NCBI RefSeq assembly: GCF_015670795.1
Contig: NZ_JADPCJ010000017.1
Location: 1-49,669, forward strand
DNA length: 49,669 nt
Origin: Collinsella aerofaciens
GTDB lineage: Bacteria; Actinomycetota; Coriobacteriia; Coriobacteriales; Coriobacteriaceae
Reading direction: 5' to 3'
The notes beneath the pieces were generated by a model that was not told the origin of the DNA, did not search any database, and saw nothing but the letters and a program-made list of their open reading frames with translations. A program made the translations under genes and the position numbers. Within the stretch, counting starts at the first letter, position 1. The number at the start of each line of letters is the position of its first letter. Below are positions 39,471-49,634 of the stretch, one piece after another.

Positions 39471-39701
39471 GTGGGCAAAAAATGCCAAATATGAGTACGG
39501 TTGCTATCTTGGTATCATATTGCCTTCGCAAAATAATAGACATAACAGCAAAATATGTTTATTAACGCAAACACATATAAGTCCGCTATAGGGCTGTTTG
39601 ATCAATTTAGGGACGCGTGTAAGCCGTGAAAACGGCATTTGGGGCTGTTTTGGCTGTTACTAAAAAGGTAACAGTACTCATATTTGCCCTTTTTTGCCCA
39701 C
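39471..39701. mobile_element. 231-bp MITE-like inverted-repeat element
   Basis: The 28-bp ends, 39471-39498 (GTGGGCAAAAAATGCCAAAT...) and 39674-39701, are inverted copies with two mismatches. The interior is A/T-richer than the surroundings and has no convincing gene. Next to the right end is a small TGTTACT..AGGTAACA hairpin. It lies between the DAHP synthase promoter and the ABC exporter terminator. No flanking duplication is obvious. Confidence 0.55.
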
Positions 39702-39759
39702 GGGGCCTCGAAGGGGCTGCCAATCAGGTCCCAGGGGAGACGGTTTGAGGGCCGCAGAG

Positions 39760-39795
39760 CAAAAACGGGGGCGCAGGTTGTCCTGCGCCCCCGTT
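39760..39795 (-). terminator. terminator of the MarR-ABC exporter operon
   Basis: A perfect 14-bp stem, AACGGGGGCGCAGG with CCTGCGCCCCCGTT and a GACA-type loop, is followed on the minus strand by a T run (39761-39765). Confidence 0.92.
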
Positions 39796-39826
39796 CTCGG
39801 GCGTTATTCGTTCCCCGCGGCAGAAT

Positions 39827-41683
39827 TTACGCCGCCTCGTCGAACTGCGAGTTGTACAGATCGGCGTAGAAGCCGCCCTGGGCGAGCAACTCGTCGTGCG
39901 TGCCCTTCTCGACGATATCGCCGTCGCGAATTACCAAGATCACGTCGGCGTTGCGGATCGTGGACAGGCGGTGCGCGATAACAAAGCTGGTACGGCCCTG
40001 CATCAGCGCATCCATGGCACGCTGAATAAGCTCCTCGGTACGAGTGTCAACGTTGGAGGTTGCCTCGTCCAGAATTAGCGCCGGGCGGTCGGCCAAAATG
40101 GCACGGGCAATGGTCACGAGCTGGCGCTGGCCCTGCGACAGGTTGGTGCCTTCCTCGTTGATCATAAAGTCGTAGCCGCCGGCGAGCGTATGGATAAAGT
40201 GATCGCAGCGTGCGGCGCGTGCAGCGGCCTCGACCTCGGCATCGCTTGCATCGGGGCGTCCGTAGCGGATGTTCTCGCGGATGGTGCCGTTAAACAGCCA
40301 GGTATCCTGCAGCACCATGGCAAACTCGCCGCGCAGCGCCGCGCGGTCCCAGTCGCGCACGTCGACACCCTCGACGCGCAGCGAACCGCCGTCCACATCG
40401 TAGAAGCGCTGCAGCAGCTTAATGAGCGTGGTCTTGCCGGCGCCGGTAGGACCGACGATGGCGATGGTCTGGCCGGGCTGCGCCTCGCAGCTAAAGTCGT
40501 GGATGATGGTCTTGTCGGGCGTATAGCCAAACTTGACGTGATCAAACTCCACATGGCCGGGGCGCTTTTCGGGAATCTGCGCGTCGGCTTTCTGCTCCTC
40601 CTCGGGCGCGGCCAGGAACTCAAAGACGCGCTCGGTGGCGGCTGCCATCGACTGCATCGTGTTGCTCACGTTGCCCAGTTGCTGCACGGGCTGCGTAAAG
40701 TTGCGAACGTACTGGATAAAGCTCTGGATGTCGCCGGGCGTGGCGTTGCCGGTCAGTGCGAGCTGTGCGCCCACCACGACAACGCCCACGTAGCCCATGT
40801 TGCCCACCAAACTCATGAGCGGCATCATCAGGCCCGACAGGAACTGCGAGCGCCAGCCACTAATAAAGAGGCGGTCGTTTTGACGGTCGAACTCCTCGAT
40901 CGAGGCCTCGGCGCGGTCGAACACCTGAATGACGTTCTGGCCGGCAAAATCCTCCTCGATAATGCCGTTGACGGTGCCTAGGACCTGCTGCTGCTCGCGG
41001 AAGTACGGCTGCGAGAAGTGAATCATCACCATTAAGATAATCGCGGCGGCCGGCAGCGTGAGCACGGTGACACCGGTGAGCGGCAGGCTGATCGACAGCA
41101 TCATGACGAGCACGCCGATAATCTGCGTCACCGACGTGATGAGCTGCGTCACGCTCTGGTTGAGCGACTGACCCAGCGTATCGACGTCGTTGGTGATGCG
41201 GCTGAGCACGTCGCCCTTGCTGTGGCCGTTGAAGTAGCTCATCGGCACGACGGCAATCTTGGCGGCAATCTCCTTGCGCATGCGGTAGCAGATCTTTTGC
41301 GTGACACCGGTCATGAGCCAGCCCTGGATCAGGCTGCAGGCAGAGCTCGCCAGATACAGGCAGAGCAAAAAGCCGAGCGTCTTGGCGATCCAGTTAAAGT
41401 CGACATCGCCGGTGCCGTTGACCTTGGCAACCAGGCCCTCGAACAGCTTGGTCGTAACCTGGCCGAGTACCTTGGGTCCCACAATGTTAAAGATGACCGA
41501 GCATACGGCAAAGGCGACGGCGACAAACACGGCAACCTTGTGCTGGCCGATATAGCCGAGCAGCTGCCTCATGGTGCCCTTAAAGTCCTTGGCCTTTTCG
41601 CCGCGACGCATGCCGCCCATGCGGCCCATGGGTCCACGCTGACGGGTGGGCTTGGGAATTTGGGTCTTGGTCTCGTCTGCCAT
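39827..41683 (-). CDS. ABC multidrug-type exporter subunit 2 (membrane and ATPase domains)
   Basis: The 618-aa half-transporter has a basic, Gly/Met-rich N-terminal extension (~1-35), six membrane spans (~45-340) and an ATPase with Walker A GPTGAGKT, Q-loop LQDTWLF, signature LSQGQRQL, Walker B ALILDEAT and H-loop VIAHR. The Glu after the Walker B Asp (LDEAT) is present, so this looks like the consensus ATPase half. Its ATG overlaps the stop of subunit 1 as TAATG, with AAGGAGG upstream, and the two should form a heterodimer. The MarR gene starts the operon. Substrate is unknown. Confidence 0.93.
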   Translation of the reverse strand: MADETKTQIPKPTRQRGPMGRMGGMRRGEKAKDFKGTMRQLLGYIGQHKVAVFVAVAFAVCSVIFNIVGPKVLGQVTTKLFEGLVAKVNGTGDVDFNWIAKTLGFLLCLYLASSACSLIQGWLMTGVTQKICYRMRKEIAAKIAVVPMSYFNGHSKGDVLSRITNDVDTLGQSLNQSVTQLITSVTQIIGVLVMMLSISLPLTGVTVLTLPAAAIILMVMIHFSQPYFREQQQVLGTVNGIIEEDFAGQNVIQVFDRAEASIEEFDRQNDRLFISGWRSQFLSGLMMPLMSLVGNMGYVGVVVVGAQLALTGNATPGDIQSFIQYVRNFTQPVQQLGNVSNTMQSMAAATERVFEFLAAPEEEQKADAQIPEKRPGHVEFDHVKFGYTPDKTIIHDFSCEAQPGQTIAIVGPTGAGKTTLIKLLQRFYDVDGGSLRVEGVDVRDWDRAALRGEFAMVLQDTWLFNGTIRENIRYGRPDASDAEVEAAARAARCDHFIHTLAGGYDFMINEEGTNLSQGQRQLVTIARAILADRPALILDEATSNVDTRTEELIQRAMDALMQGRTSFVIAHRLSTIRNADVILVIRDGDIVEKGTHDELLAQGGFYADLYNSQFDEAA

Positions 41684-44052
41684 TAGCGCTCGCCTCCTTC
41701 CATGACGGCTGCAATCTCTTCTTGGGTAAGTCCCAGCTCCTTGGCGGAAAGCTGCGACTGTGCGATTTCCAGGTACGCCGGGCAGCTGCGCAGCAGCTCC
41801 TCATGCGTACCGGTGCCCACCACGTGGCCGTCGTCGAGCACGATGATCTGGTCGGCGTGCATGATGGTCGCGATGCGTTGTGCCACGACCACGAGCGCGG
41901 CGTCGGTGACGTTTTTGGCCAGCTCCTCGCGCAGGCGCGCGTCGGTCTTGTAGTCAAGCGCGCTAAACGAGTCATCGAACACCACGACCTCGGGCTTTTT
42001 GGCCAACGCGCGGGCGATGGCCAGGCGCTGGCGCTGACCGCCCGAAACATTGGAGCCGCCCTGGCTGATGGGGGAGTCGTAGCCGCCCTCGCGTTCGGCG
42101 ATAAAGTCCTCGGCCTGGGCGATGCGCGCGGCCTGGCGCATGTCGTCATCGCTTACCATGTCGCCGGCAAACTTGAGGTTGCTCTCGACAGTGCCCGAGA
42201 ACAGACGCCCCTGCTGCGGGATGTAACCAATGCGACGGCGCAGCTCGGAAAGGGTCATGTCGCGCACGTCAATGCCGTCGAGCGAAATGCTGCCGCCCGT
42301 GACGTCGTACAGGCGCGGAATCAACTGCACGAGCGTGGACTTGCCCGAGCCCGTGGAGCCAATGATGCCGAGCATCTGACCGGCATGCGTGGTGAAGTTC
42401 ACGCCGCTGATGACATCGGCGCGGGCATCGGGATACTGGAAGCTCACGTCGCGGAAGGTGAGCTCACCGCGCGGCGCGCTGGCCACGGGCAGTTTGGGCG
42501 AGACAGGGTCGTTGATGCTCGTGGGGCAAGTGATGACCTCTTCCACACGCTCGGCTGCGACCTCGGCGCGGGGCAGGATAACCGAAACCATGGTGAGGAT
42601 CATAAACGCCATGACGATCTGCATGGTATAGGAGATAAACGCCATCATGTTGCCGACCTGCATCACGCCGTCGGACACGCCCTGCGCGCCAAACCAGACG
42701 ATAAGCACGGTGATGCAGTTCATGACAAGCATCATGAGCGGCATCATAAAGCTCATGGCGCGGTTGGTGTAGAGCTGCGTGGTCATCAGGTCGAGCGAAG
42801 CCTTGTCAAAACGCTCGAGCTCATGTTCCTCGCGGTTGAACGAGCGGATGGGCATAAGGCCGTCGAGCAGCTCGCGGGCGGTAAGGTTCACGCGGTCCAC
42901 AAAGCTCTGCATCTTTTTGAACTTGGGCATGGTGAGGCCCATGAGCACGCCGACAACGGCCGAAACCGCGATGATGGCCACGGCGATGGTCCACTCCAGA
43001 CCGGTGTGGTTGGCCAGGACGCGCATGACGGCGACGATGCCCATGACGGGGGCCATCAGGCACATGCGGATAAACAGGGTTGCGGCCATCTGGATCTGCT
43101 GAATATCGTTGGTGCAGCGGGTGATGAGCGAGGCCTGGCTAAACTTGCCCACCTCGGCCGGCGAGAAGTGCATAACCTTGTTGAAGGTCTCGCGGCGCAG
43201 GTCGCGGGCGATGGAGCAGGCGGTGCGCGACGCCACGGCACCGGTCAGAATGGTGGCGACGAGCGACACCAGGCACAGCCCAAACATCGTGGTCGCCATG
43301 TGGCTCAGGTAGGCGTTCTGCACGTCGGCGGGGTCGATGCCCTGCGCCTTGTACTCGTCTTGCACATAGCTCACGGCGCGTTGGGTCACGATGGAGCCCG
43401 ACATGGAGCCCATTTTGTCCGCCATATCGTTGGCGCCCTCGACGAGCTTGCCCTGGTCGATTAGGCCGCCTTCAACGCCTAGACGCAGGCTCTTCATGGT
43501 GATCTTGCCACCGTCGGCATCAATCTGTTTTTGCATGTTCTGCGCCGCAGCGGCCTTCTGCTGCATCTCGGCGAGTTGCTCGGGCGTCATCGCCGCCATC
43601 TGCTCGGGCGTGGGCATGGCCTGAGCGGCGCCGCCATCGCTTGCCTCGGTAGATGCGCCGGTCATGTCGCCCATGGAGTTGGCATCGATGCCCTGGTTGA
43701 ACGAAAGGACGACAGTCTCGGGGAGGCTCATGATGTCGGCAATCTTGCCGCCGTCGGCGCGCTCCTCCTCGGTGCCCTTGTACGTTCGAATGCCGTTATT
43801 GTCCGCCTTGCCAAACACGGCCTCCACAGCTTTGGCGTCCTTGGTGCTCATAAAGAGTTCGAGGTCGTCGAGCGATTTGGCGCGAATGGTGTCGGGCACG
43901 GGCGAGGCGATGCCGCCTTGCTGCACGCCCACGTCGACGATGTCGCTCATATAGGTAGGCAGTGCCAGATCGGCGTTGCAGCTGATTACGATAAGTACGA
44001 TAGCTGCAAACAGTGCCGGGACATGTTTTTTAAAGAGCTTGAGAATCCTCAC
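41683..44052 (-). CDS. ABC multidrug-type exporter subunit 1, with a large extracytoplasmic insertion
   Basis: The 789-aa subunit has a first membrane span (~12-35), then about 200 residues of polar sequence before the second span (~255-280), including a Met/Gln/Ala-rich predicted helix (MPTPEQMAAMTPEQLAEMQQ). Spans 2-6 follow, then the ATPase: Walker A GSTGSGKS, IPQQGRLF Q-loop, signature VSGGQRQRLAIARAL, Walker B VVFDDSFS. The residue after the Walker B Asp is Asp, not Glu, so one of the two ATP sites is probably degenerate, as in heterodimeric exporters. GTG 44052 overlaps the MarR stop (GTGA). Standard half-exporters are ~580 aa; the insertion explains the extra length. Confidence 0.92.
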   Translation of the reverse strand: MRILKLFKKHVPALFAAIVLIVISCNADLALPTYMSDIVDVGVQQGGIASPVPDTIRAKSLDDLELFMSTKDAKAVEAVFGKADNNGIRTYKGTEEERADGGKIADIMSLPETVVLSFNQGIDANSMGDMTGASTEASDGGAAQAMPTPEQMAAMTPEQLAEMQQKAAAAQNMQKQIDADGGKITMKSLRLGVEGGLIDQGKLVEGANDMADKMGSMSGSIVTQRAVSYVQDEYKAQGIDPADVQNAYLSHMATTMFGLCLVSLVATILTGAVASRTACSIARDLRRETFNKVMHFSPAEVGKFSQASLITRCTNDIQQIQMAATLFIRMCLMAPVMGIVAVMRVLANHTGLEWTIAVAIIAVSAVVGVLMGLTMPKFKKMQSFVDRVNLTARELLDGLMPIRSFNREEHELERFDKASLDLMTTQLYTNRAMSFMMPLMMLVMNCITVLIVWFGAQGVSDGVMQVGNMMAFISYTMQIVMAFMILTMVSVILPRAEVAAERVEEVITCPTSINDPVSPKLPVASAPRGELTFRDVSFQYPDARADVISGVNFTTHAGQMLGIIGSTGSGKSTLVQLIPRLYDVTGGSISLDGIDVRDMTLSELRRRIGYIPQQGRLFSGTVESNLKFAGDMVSDDDMRQAARIAQAEDFIAEREGGYDSPISQGGSNVSGGQRQRLAIARALAKKPEVVVFDDSFSALDYKTDARLREELAKNVTDAALVVVAQRIATIMHADQIIVLDDGHVVGTGTHEELLRSCPAYLEIAQSQLSAKELGLTQEEIAAVMEGGER

Positions 44053-44498
44053 TCGGCATCTCTCCTTTCTTGATTGCGGTCGATAATTTCGTTGGCACGT
44101 CTAAGAAGGCGCACCATCTCTTGGGTATCTGTTTCGCCAAGCTGCTCGAGGAAGGCCGCGGTGCGGTCCTCGAATTCCCGACGTTTGATTTCGAGATCCT
44201 GGAATCCTTTGTCGGTCACCGTGACGTGTACGCGACGACGGTCGGTCTTTGAGTGCTCGCGCTCGATCCAGCCCTTGGCCTCGAGGGCGCGCAGGATATT
44301 GGCGATGCGGGCGCTCGAGACCCAGGCACGATCGGCGAGTTCGCTCGGCGTGAGCGAGCCGCCGGCGCGCATGAGGGCGCGCATGACGGCCATCTCGCCG
44401 CCGAGGGCTTTGTCCGCAAAGCGCGAAATGCGCTGATGCATGCTGCCGAACTCGGTAAGGAGCTGACGCCCAAGCTCACGGAAATCGGTATCTTCCAC
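44049..44498 (-). CDS. MarR-family transcriptional regulator
   Basis: The 149-aa winged helix-turn-helix protein has GGSLTPSELADRAWVSSARI, the helix ANILRALEAKGWIERE and the wing HSKTDRRRVHVTVTDKGF, all characteristic of MarR. It starts with GTG (44498), inside the left arm of a perfect inverted repeat, and overlaps the following ABC gene by 4 nt. It probably represses the exporter operon and itself, and is released by a drug or metabolite. Confidence 0.93.
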   Translation of the reverse strand: MEDTDFRELGRQLLTEFGSMHQRISRFADKALGGEMAVMRALMRAGGSLTPSELADRAWVSSARIANILRALEAKGWIEREHSKTDRRRVHVTVTDKGFQDLEIKRREFEDRTAAFLEQLGETDTQEMVRLLRRANEIIDRNQERRDAE

Positions 44499-44538
44499 CG
44501 AAAACCCCTAACACTAGAAACTATTTTCGGTGGAAGAT
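44490..44538. promoter_or_regulatory. MarR operator overlapping its own start codon
   Basis: ATCTTCCACCGAAAA (44490-44504) and TTTTCGGTGGAAGAT (44524-44538) form a perfect 15-bp inverted repeat with a 19-bp spacer. The start codon of the MarR gene is within the left arm, so binding could block both transcription and start-site access. Confidence 0.8.
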
Positions 44539-44750
44539 GATACCCCAATACGCGGGCCTCATACAGTGGGCAATATTAAGAGCTCATTAAGACTTAAAAT
44601 CATTCAATTGATGAAGCGTTTCAAATAACTATTATACACGCGGTTAGGCGAGGGGTTGTCACCACCATGACGACTGGGACTCATATAATCGCCACGTGCG
44701 ATGCTCCAACTTCCCGCAAGGAGACACCTAAATTAAAGGGGGATGGAGTC

Positions 44751-45500
44751 ATGGCATTTGACTTCACGGGCAAGACCGCGATTGTCACGGGCGGCACTCA
44801 GGGCATTGGCCTCGAGATCGCCAAGGGCATCGTCGCGGGCGGCGGACACGTCGCGCTCATCGCAAGGAACGCTGCTAAGGGCGAGGCCGCGGTGGCCGAG
44901 CTTGGCGAGGGCAACAAGTTCTATCAGCTCGATGTCGCTGATGCACCCAAGGCGCGCGAGACCGTCGAGCAGATTTTTACGGACCTGCCGCAAACCAACA
45001 TCCTGATCAACTGCGCCGGTGTCATCAGCACCAAGAAGTTCGACGAGATCGATGACACCGAGTGGCGCCGCACTATCGATATCAACCTCAACGGTACCTT
45101 CACTATGATGAACGCCGTGTACCCGCACTTTAAGGCGGCGCATGCCGGCACTATCGTCAACGTGAGCTCCGTTGCTGGCAAGATCGGCGGCGGCCTGCTC
45201 GGCACAGCCGCCTACGCCAGCTCCAAGGCCGGTGTCAACGGCCTTACCAAGGCGGTCGCCAAGGAGGGCGGCAAGTTTGGCGTTCGCTGCAACGCCGTGT
45301 GCCCGTCGCTCACGTTGACCGATATGACCTCGATTCTCTCTGACGAGAACTCTCAGCGCATCATCAACGGTATTCCTCTGGGCCGCGCTGCCCAGGCCAG
45401 CGAGCCTGCGCAGATGGTGCTGTTCTTCGCTTCCGACCTCGCCAGCTTCGTGAACGGCGAGATCGGTGACTGCGACGGCGGCATCGTCCTGGACGGGTAA
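44751..45500 (+). CDS. short-chain dehydrogenase/reductase (KduD- or FabG-like)
   Basis: The 249-aa SDR has the cofactor motif TGGTQGIG (residues 13-20), NCAGV (the usual NNAG position), catalytic Ser in NVSSVAGK, and YASSK (Tyr/Lys), then the VCPS motif after the active site. An Arg in LIARN suggests NADP(H) preference, although this is uncertain. The next gene is a 2-keto-3-deoxygluconate-type permease, so a 2-deoxy-gluconate or 5-keto sugar-acid dehydrogenase (KduD-like) is a fair guess. GGGGG lies 8 nt before ATG 44751. A hairpin follows before the permease gene. Confidence 0.88.
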   Translation: MAFDFTGKTAIVTGGTQGIGLEIAKGIVAGGGHVALIARNAAKGEAAVAELGEGNKFYQLDVADAPKARETVEQIFTDLPQTNILINCAGVISTKKFDEIDDTEWRRTIDINLNGTFTMMNAVYPHFKAAHAGTIVNVSSVAGKIGGGLLGTAAYASSKAGVNGLTKAVAKEGGKFGVRCNAVCPSLTLTDMTSILSDENSQRIINGIPLGRAAQASEPAQMVLFFASDLASFVNGEIGDCDGGIVLDG

Positions 45501-45519
45501 TACCCCGCGATGATTATTC

Positions 45520-45559
45520 GGCGACGGCTCCTGCGACTCGGGACCGTCGCCTTCTTTCT
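45520..45559 (+). terminator. terminator-like hairpin between the SDR and permease genes
   Basis: GGCGACGG (45520-45527) pairs with CCGTCGCC (45544-45551) and is followed by TTCTTTCT. It may be partial, since the permease follows 57 nt later on the same strand. Confidence 0.65.
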
Positions 45560-45608
45560 GACATAGGCGCGTGCGGCTACGATTCGCATGCATCCAAAGG
45601 AGATATAT

Positions 45609-46628
45609 ATGAGTGAATCGACTGCGGTGGAGGCGCCGGCGGCAAAGGAGCCGTTCTTTAAGATGTCCTCCATCCCGGGTGCCAATATTTTGGTGCCGCT
45701 TTTGCTGGGCTGCCTGCTCAACACGCTATTCCCCGACCTGTTCAAAACGCTCGGCAGCTTTACGCTTGGTATGACCCAGCAGGGCGCAGGCCCGCTCGTG
45801 GGCGCTTTTTTGCTCATCGTCGGTACGACGATTTCGTTTAAGAGTGCTCCTGCCGCCGCTGCACGCGGCGCCATCATCATCGCCGTCAAGCAGATCGTGG
45901 TCGTTGCCGTGTCGCTGCTCATCCTTTATGTGTTCAACGACAACCTGTTTGGCATCTCTGCTATGGTGATGCTGGCGGCTTGCACCGGCGCCAACAACGC
46001 TATGTACGCTGGTCTGATGGGCACCATGGGCAATGAGGCCGAGCGTGGCGCCGTCGCCATCACCACGCTGGTTGTCGGCCCTCCGGTCACGATGATCGTG
46101 CTCGGCGCTGCCGGTCAGGCTCCGATCGGCTGGTCGCTCGTGGGCGCCATCCTACCGATCGTCGTCGGCATTATTCTGGGCAACCTCTTCCCGAGCTTTA
46201 AGAAGATGATGGCACCGGCACTTTCCGCCGTCATCGTGCTCGTCTTCTTTGCCATGGGCTCGACCATGACCTTTGGCCAGCTCATTAATGGCGGTCTCCC
46301 CGGTATTCTGCTCGGCGTGATCTGCTCGGTGGTCTTTGCAATTCCCGTTATCGCGGTCGATAAGCTCACGGGCGGTACGGGTGTCGCAGGTGCGGCCATT
46401 TCGAGCTGCGCCGGAGCCAATGTGGCCACGCCTGCTGCCATGGCAAGCGTCAACGAGGCCTTGTATGGCGGTGCGGTGCTCGCGACGGCTACGGCACAGG
46501 TTGCTGCCTGCGCAATCGTGACGGCTATTTTGACCCCGCTGGTCACCAGCTGGTGCTACAAGCATTTTGAGGGCCAGGGCAACGGCGATAGCAAGACAAC
46601 GACCGACAAGGCCGCCGCAGCCGCCTAA
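45609..46628 (+). CDS. kdgT: 2-keto-3-deoxygluconate permease family transporter
   Basis: The 339-aa membrane protein belongs to the KdgT family: PGANILVPLLLGCLLNT at the start, GTTISFKSAPAA, ACTGANNAMYAGLMG in the middle and CAGANVATPAAMASV in the C-terminal half. The family takes up 2-keto-3-deoxygluconate from pectin or uronate breakdown by proton symport. About ten hydrophobic segments are visible. AAGGAG lies 6 nt before ATG 45609. It is probably functionally linked with the upstream SDR. No KdgK or KdgA is seen in the window. A GC-rich hairpin follows. Confidence 0.9.
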   Translation: MSESTAVEAPAAKEPFFKMSSIPGANILVPLLLGCLLNTLFPDLFKTLGSFTLGMTQQGAGPLVGAFLLIVGTTISFKSAPAAAARGAIIIAVKQIVVVAVSLLILYVFNDNLFGISAMVMLAACTGANNAMYAGLMGTMGNEAERGAVAITTLVVGPPVTMIVLGAAGQAPIGWSLVGAILPIVVGIILGNLFPSFKKMMAPALSAVIVLVFFAMGSTMTFGQLINGGLPGILLGVICSVVFAIPVIAVDKLTGGTGVAGAAISSCAGANVATPAAMASVNEALYGGAVLATATAQVAACAIVTAILTPLVTSWCYKHFEGQGNGDSKTTTDKAAAAA

Positions 46629-46668
46629 TGCCAAGCGGCAATCAAAGCTAAAAACTAGCTACGCCACA

Positions 46669-46710
46669 GGGCGGCCACGGGGGATCCCGTGGCCGCCCTG
46701 CAGTTTCTGT
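46669..46710 (+). terminator. GC-rich terminator after kdgT
   Basis: A perfect 13-bp stem, GGGCGGCCACGGG with CCCGTGGCCGCCC and a 4-nt GGAT loop, is followed by TGCAGTTTCTG. The T run is weak, so termination may need help. Confidence 0.65.
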
Positions 46711-47094
46711 AGGGTCTCTGGGACACTTTACCCTGCTAAAGCTGGCATAACAGCTAGAGTGAACGTCGTACAAAGGCAAGGAAAAATACCAAACAAATCG
46801 GTGAACGGTAGTTGTTCGCGCTCGCATTTCCTGCGGATTTGTTAAAAACGTCCTAATGGTAGAAAAAAAGGAACATATAACAGCACTGATGAAGGGGGTG
46901 GCTATGTTATCCTTCTCAAACGGGTGAAATCTTGGGTTTTGGGTTGTAGTTCCAAGGTGGACAAACGTTTTTCCTGCACCAACGTGTGGTGAAGAACGGA
47001 AGAAGCCGGTAGTGCAAGCCGAAAATTCAAGAATTCAATAAGCAGCGGTGTGAGAGAGCGCCGCATTACACGTAACTAGGAGCGTGGTTACACA
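46711..47094 (+). promoter_or_regulatory. long upstream region of pflB
   Basis: The 384 bp before pflB hold no recognised gene. CGGTGAACGGT at 46799-46809 matches the motif in front of the LacI-family genes. A/T-rich sequence at 46838-46880 (TTGTTAAAAACGTCC... TAGAAAAAAAGG) could contain a promoter. A 12-codon frame from ATG 46888 (MKGVAMLSFSNG) follows GGAACATATAACAGC and ends at TGA; it may be a leader peptide or chance. The start-proximal part TAACTAGGAGCGTGGTTACA contains the pflB ribosome-binding site and GTAAC/GGTTAC pairing. No clear riboswitch fold was recognised. Confidence 0.4.
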
Positions 47095-49146
<2,052 letters not shown>

Positions 49147-49148
49147 CT

Positions 49149-49209
49149 ATTGTTAGTGCTATACTAACAATAACGATTACTGATTAGTGCGCCGGTTTCG
49201 GCCGGCGCC
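49149..49209 (+). other. two hairpins in the pflB-radical domain gap
   Basis: TATTGTTAGT-GCTAT-ACTAACAATA (49149-49173) is a perfect 10-bp hairpin right after the pflB stop. A second hairpin, GCGCCGG with CCGGCGC (49188-49207), precedes the AAGGAG ribosome-binding site of the next gene. Neither has a T run, so they look like processing or stability elements that could set different levels of the two subunits. Confidence 0.55.
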
Positions 49210-49231
49210 TATCGATCGAAGGAGACACATT

Positions 49232-49483
49232 ATGAAGGTTTCTGAAGTTTCCGAGACTCAGGCCGATAACCTGGTCCACATGCTCGACGCTTACGCCGAG
49301 AAGGGTGGCCACCACCTGAACATCAACGTCTTCAACCGTGAGACGCTGCTCGACGCTCAGGCTCACCCCGAGAAGTACCCGCAGCTGACCATCCGCGTTT
49401 CCGGCTATGCCGTGAACTTCCACACGCTCACCAAGGAGCAGCAGGACGAGGTCATTGCGCGTACCTTCCACGACAAGTTCTAA
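49232..49483 (+). CDS. separate glycyl-radical domain of pyruvate formate-lyase (GrcA/YfiD-like)
   Basis: The 83-aa protein contains the PFL C-terminal domain alone: [34 protein letters not shown] and [14 protein letters not shown]. Gly58 in RVSGYAVNF is the site that an activating enzyme would convert to the radical (Gly734 in E. coli PFL). Autonomous versions (GrcA/YfiD) in enterobacteria repair oxygen-cleaved PFL. Here the neighbouring core has no radical domain of its own, so this subunit should be essential for activity. GAAGGAG lies 8 nt before ATG 49232. Stops in all frames of the 85-bp gap exclude a simple frameshift. A family L palindrome follows. Confidence 0.93.
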   Translation: MKVSEVSETQADNLVHMLDAYAEKGGHHLNINVFNRETLLDAQAHPEKYPQLTIRVSGYAVNFHTLTKEQQDEVIARTFHDKF

Positions 49484-49506
49484 AGGGACTCAACTCCCGC
49501 AGGATT

Positions 49507-49634
49507 GCCGGGCCGCTTTGGGTTACTTTCCAAAACGTCCTCGGACATGCAAAGGGCTCCGCTGCGCGCTTCGCGCGGCGGAGCCCTTTGCGTCCTGCGG
49601 AAATGTTTTGGAAAGTAACCCAAAGAGGCCCGGC
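49507..49634. repeat. long structured palindrome, family L copy 2, after the glycyl-radical gene
   Basis: The outer 30-bp arms (49507-49536 and 49605-49634) are inverted with one mismatch. The inner stem GCAAAGGGCTCCGC/GCGGAGCCCTTTGC encloses a GCGCGC-TTC-GCGCGC-like tip. The internal loop (GTCCTCGGACAT against GTCCTGCGGAAAT) matches that of the copy at 32930-33082. The rest of the arm sequence is different. Confidence 0.9.

Noticed and set aside
41722..43464. 580-codon plus-strand frame opposite the ABC exporter gene
   Set aside because: His/Gly/Asp-rich shadow without any domain. The minus strand carries a complete ABC transporter.
46838..46860. Rex-type redox operator (TTGTTAAAAACG) upstream of pflB
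   Set aside because: Only one half resembles the TTGTGAA half-site and the inverted partner is missing.
49147..49231. Sequencing frameshift or premature stop as the reason for the split PFL
   Set aside because: The 85-bp gap has stops in all frames, two hairpins and a proper AAGGAG-ATG for the second gene, and the small protein begins with its own N-terminus. A simple base error cannot rejoin them.
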